DNA from: Paenibacillus rhizovicinus | Lineage (GTDB): Bacteria > Bacillota > Bacilli > Paenibacillales > Paenibacillaceae | Length of the DNA stretch: 64,000 nt | Assembly: GCF_010365285.1 (NCBI RefSeq) | Contig: NZ_CP048286.1 | Location: forward strand, 2,494,501 to 2,558,500 | Direction: 5' to 3' | Part shown: one piece after another, positions 61,234 through 64,000 of the stretch | How the letters are laid out: each line of letters starts with the position of its first letter | Numbering within the stretch: the stretch's first letter is position 1 | Translations under genes and position numbers: made by a program | Notes under the pieces: model-generated | Databases searched by the model: none | Told to the model about the DNA's origin: nothing | What the model saw: the letters and a program-made list of their open reading frames with translations, nothing else

Positions 61234-63009
61234 ATGTTTCAACTCAAGTGGCTATGGCAGAATTTGAAAGGAGACCGGGCACGGTACATTATCGCGTTAT
61301 GCCTCTCGGTCGTGGGCTCCTCGCTCACCATTATCAACCCGTACATCGGTCAGCGGATTGTCGATCAGTTCATTGCTGGCAACGATGCCATTAGCAATCT
61401 GGCGCATCATCGCGGCCAGCTGATCGGCCTTGGGCTCGGCATGATCGGTTTCTCCTTGCTCCGGACGAGCCTGTCCTACTTTACGACCTTGCAGTATGAG
61501 CGCTCGTCGCAAAACATGCTGTTCCGCATCCGGATTTACCTGTACAACAAGATTCAAGGCCAGGACATGAAGTATTACGATCGCAACCGCACCGGCGACC
61601 TTATGACGAAGATGACCGGCGACCTTGACATGGTGCGGCATTCCCTGGCGTGGATCATCAAGACGATCATCGAGTCGCTCACCGTATTCGCGGCGGCGGT
61701 CGTCTACTTCTTCTTCATCGATGCCGAGCTGACGCTGTGGCTGCTGCTGCTGTCGCCGCCGATCTTCATCGTCGCCTTCATCTTCGCCAGACGCGTGCGC
61801 CCGATGTACGTTGAACTGCGGGAGCGCCTGTCGCAGCTGAATACGACCACGCAGGAGAACATCGCCGGCAACCGCGTCGTAAAGGCGTTCGCGCGCGAGC
61901 CTTACGAAATCGAGAAATTCCACGAGAAGAACGTCCATTACTCCAAGGCTAACAAGGCCGCGGCCATGGTATGGCTCGATTACTTCCCGTATCTGGAGAT
62001 CCTGTCCCAAGCATTCACCGTCATCCTGATGATCGTCGGCGGACTGTTCGTCATGAACGGACGCATCACCTTCGGGGAGTTCTCGGCGTTTACCGCGCTG
62101 ATCTGGGGCTTGTCCAACCCGATGCGCAGCATCGGAATCATCATCAACGACATCCAGCGCTTCTTCGCGAGCGTCTCCAAGATCATGGACGTGTACTACT
62201 CCCATCCGGAAATCGCCAACAAGCATAACGCCGAAGTGAAACGCCGTTACCAGGGCCGCATCCGGTTCGAGGACGTCACCTTCAAATACGACAACGTGAC
62301 CGTGCTGCAAAACATCAATTTCAGCGTCGAGCCCGGCGAGACCATTGCCATCATGGGCGCGACGGGTGCGGGCAAGACGACGCTCATCAACCTTATTCCG
62401 CGCTTCTACGACGTGGCGAAAGGCCGCGTCTTGGTCGACGGCACCGACGTGCGCAAGCTGGAGCTCGACGAGCTGCGCGGCAATATCGGCATCGCGACGC
62501 AGGACGTGCTGCTGTTCTCCGACACCATTGACGGCAACATCGCTTACGGCGATCCCGACATGCCGGAGGAAGACGTCGAGAAGTTCGCCAAGCTCGCCGC
62601 CGCCCACGACTTCATCGGCAAAATGCCGGAAGGCTACAATACGATCGTCGGCGAACGCGGCGTCGGCTTGTCCGGCGGGCAGAAGCAGCGGATCGCGCTG
62701 GCAAGGGCCTTGGCCGTGCAGCCGCCGATTCTGATTCTGGACGACACCACGTCCGCTGTCGACGTGGAGACGGAGGAGCATATCCAGAAGAGCTTGCGGG
62801 AATTGGATTTCCCGTGCACGAAGATCATCATCGCCCAGCGCGTGTCCACGACGGCAGAAGCGGACCGCATCCTTATTCTGGACAACGGGCGCGTGATCGA
62901 AGAAGGCACCCACGCGGAGCTGCTGGCGAAGCGCGGTTACTATTACGACGTATTCAAGCTGCAGAACGAAGGCATCGGAAGGGAGGCGACGGCACATGGC
63001 CAGAAATAA
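61234..63009 (+). CDS. ABC exporter half-transporter (membrane domain plus ATPase), subunit 1
   Basis: 591 residues with six membrane helices (about 15-300) and a C-terminal ATPase. Walker A is IMGATGAGKTTLIN near residue 372, the Q-loop is in GIATQDVLLFSD, the signature is VGLSGGQKQRIALARAL, Walker B is PPILILDDTTSAVD, and the His switch position reads AQRVSTTAEAD, where Gln replaces the usual His. Walker B also lacks the catalytic Glu (DDTTS instead of DEATS). Together these mark the degenerate-site half of a heterodimeric exporter. It overlaps the next gene by 14 bases, so the two are coupled. Drug, peptide or lipid export is possible. Confidence 0.93.
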   Translation: MFQLKWLWQNLKGDRARYIIALCLSVVGSSLTIINPYIGQRIVDQFIAGNDAISNLAHHRGQLIGLGLGMIGFSLLRTSLSYFTTLQYERSSQNMLFRIRIYLYNKIQGQDMKYYDRNRTGDLMTKMTGDLDMVRHSLAWIIKTIIESLTVFAAAVVYFFFIDAELTLWLLLLSPPIFIVAFIFARRVRPMYVELRERLSQLNTTTQENIAGNRVVKAFAREPYEIEKFHEKNVHYSKANKAAAMVWLDYFPYLEILSQAFTVILMIVGGLFVMNGRITFGEFSAFTALIWGLSNPMRSIGIIINDIQRFFASVSKIMDVYYSHPEIANKHNAEVKRRYQGRIRFEDVTFKYDNVTVLQNINFSVEPGETIAIMGATGAGKTTLINLIPRFYDVAKGRVLVDGTDVRKLELDELRGNIGIATQDVLLFSDTIDGNIAYGDPDMPEEDVEKFAKLAAAHDFIGKMPEGYNTIVGERGVGLSGGQKQRIALARALAVQPPILILDDTTSAVDVETEEHIQKSLRELDFPCTKIIIAQRVSTTAEADRILILDNGRVIEEGTHAELLAKRGYYYDVFKLQNEGIGREATAHGQK

Positions 63010-64000
63010 ATTCGATATCGACGAGAGTCTGGAAACGCCCTTTAACATCAAGCACTTCCGGCGCGCGCTCGTCTACATCAAGAAGCAGAAGAAGCCGATG
63101 ATCCTCGCTTTCGTGCTGAGCGCCCTGTCGGCCGGCATCTCGCTGTCCGCGCCGCTCATCATGCAGCATGTCGTCGACGTGACGATACCGCACAAGGACA
63201 AAGGTCCGCTGATCGGCTGGTCCTTGCTCACGCTGGCAACCATAATCGTCAGCGTCATCCTGGCCACGATCCGCTCGCGGATGATGACCCGCGTCGGCCA
63301 AGATATAATTTTCGATATCCGGATGGACTTGTTCAAGCATCTGCAAGAGCTGCCGTTCCAATATTACGACGATCGCCCGCAGGGCAAGATTCTGATCCGG
63401 GTCGTCAACTACGTCAATTCCGTCTCGGACGTGCTGTCCAACGGGATCATCAACTTCATTCTCGAAATTCTGAACCTGCTCTTCATCGCCATCTTCATGT
63501 TCGCGGTCGACGTGAAGCTGTCGTTCGTCATTCTGGCCGGACTGCCGGTCTTCCTGTGCGTCATCCTTGCGATCAAGACCAGGCAGCGCCGGGCATGGCA
63601 GGCGGTATCCAACAAGAGCTCCAACATGAACGCGTACACGCAGGAGAGCATCAGCGGCATTCGCGTCACGCAAATTTTCACCCGCGAGAAGCATAACGAA
63701 GGCGTCTTCACCCGTCTGTCCAACAGTTACCGCGAGACGTGGATGCGGACGATGTACCTGAACTTCCTGATTCCGTTCTCGGTCGACAACCTGGCGACGA
63801 TCGTGACGACGTCGATCTATTTCGTCGGCTTGCTGGCTCTCAGTCCGCAGGAGGTCACCTTCGGCGTCATTCTCGCCATGAGCAGCTATGCGGCGCGCTT
63901 CTGGCAGCCGATCTTGAACATCTCGAACTTGTACAACAGCTTCGTCAACGCCGTCGCCTACCTCGAGCGGATCTTCGAAACCCTCGACGAGCCGGTGACC
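62996..64000 (+). CDS. ABC exporter half-transporter, subunit 2 (3' end outside window)
   Basis: Starts at ATG 62996, nine bases after GGGAGG and inside the end of the previous gene, and runs off the window after 335 codons. MARNKFDIDESLETPFNIKHFRRALVYIKKQKKP leads to the membrane domain of a type I exporter with about six helices (ILAFVLSALSAGISLSAPLI, LTLATIIVSVILATI, ILEILNLLFIAIFMFAV and others). The coupling helix region NAYTQESISGIRVTQIFTREKHNEGVF is visible. The ATPase lies beyond the window. As the partner of a half with a degenerate catalytic site, it should carry the intact Walker B Glu and His switch. Confidence 0.92.
   Translation, partial: MARNKFDIDESLETPFNIKHFRRALVYIKKQKKPMILAFVLSALSAGISLSAPLIMQHVVDVTIPHKDKGPLIGWSLLTLATIIVSVILATIRSRMMTRVGQDIIFDIRMDLFKHLQELPFQYYDDRPQGKILIRVVNYVNSVSDVLSNGIINFILEILNLLFIAIFMFAVDVKLSFVILAGLPVFLCVILAIKTRQRRAWQAVSNKSSNMNAYTQESISGIRVTQIFTREKHNEGVFTRLSNSYRETWMRTMYLNFLIPFSVDNLATIVTTSIYFVGLLALSPQEVTFGVILAMSSYAARFWQPILNISNLYNSFVNAVAYLERIFETLDEPVT

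Noticed and set aside
61297..63051. 584-codon minus-strand frame opposite the ABC exporter gene
   Set aside because: Antisense shadow; composition is Asp/Arg/His/Val-rich without any domain.

Overview
The window looks like a chromosomal segment of a Paenibacillus-type bacterium (Paenibacillaceae, Bacillota). The evidence is a fairly GC-rich but clearly Bacillales-like gene set: AGGAGG-type ribosome binding sites, YesM/YesN-type two-component genes, Lpl-type sugar ABC transporters without their own ATPase, an SLH-anchored surface protein, T-box leaders, bacillithiol-type YojF/BshB2 pairs and many Rho-independent hairpins. No rRNA, tRNA, CRISPR array, phage or transposase gene was seen. The assignment to genus is inference.

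Layout. 1-2.3 kb: end of a GH13 alpha-glucanase, then glgC. 2.4-7 kb: small conserved protein, MHYT-PAS-GGDEF-EAL c-di-GMP enzyme, Gfo/Idh/MocA oxidoreductase. 7-11 kb: a three-gene sugar ABC operon (permease, permease, lipoprotein). 11-18 kb: frameshifted remnant and a 2039-residue S-layer-type protein with nine cadherin-like repeats. 18-23 kb: second Gfo/Idh/MocA enzyme and a sensor kinase/AraC response regulator pair. 23-26.5 kb: RCC1-repeat secreted protein and a chemotaxis receptor. 26.5-35 kb: alpha-mannoside operon (lipoprotein, two permeases, GH38 mannosidase) with a GntR/LacI-type repressor. 35-38 kb: repeat-rich gap, possible 30-residue ORF, gamma-glutamyltransferase. 38-42.3 kb: unknown 161-residue protein and a four-gene sugar-nucleotide/lipid-glycosylation operon. 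42.4-47.7 kb: MarR regulator, GNAT acetyltransferase, aldo/keto reductase, and an acetolactate synthase behind two tandem T-boxes. 48-57 kb: acyl-CoA dehydrogenase-like enzyme, two separate YojF-BshB2 pairs, AraC/GyrI regulator, DUF1801 protein, GH4 glycosidase, secreted CBM-glycoside hydrolase. 57-64 kb: two hypothetical proteins, LysM L,D-transpeptidase, MDR dehydrogenase, and a heterodimeric ABC exporter running off the end.

How genes work together. Two carbohydrate systems can be wired from sequence alone. (1) The promoters of the 7-11 kb ABC operon and of the kinase/regulator operon 11 kb away have the same architecture: two 9-bp direct half-sites with 13 bases between them, then 27 bases to the -10 box. 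This suggests that the AraC-type response regulator controls both. (2) The mannoside operon and the GntR/LacI repressor gene share an operator that contains the -35 hexamer of both promoters, with two more sites beside the operon promoter and a cre-like site in the leader. The ugd-epimerase-GT2-LAB_N operon probably makes a uronic-acid sugar nucleotide and loads it on a polyprenyl carrier.

The other distinctive material is non-coding: tandem T-boxes, a 190-bp tandem duplication with covarying hairpins, a six-unit 50-bp array, a 22-bp motif repeated nearby, and a dispersed hairpin element found at 7 kb and 45 kb. All functions are inferred from sequence reading alone; no database search was run.
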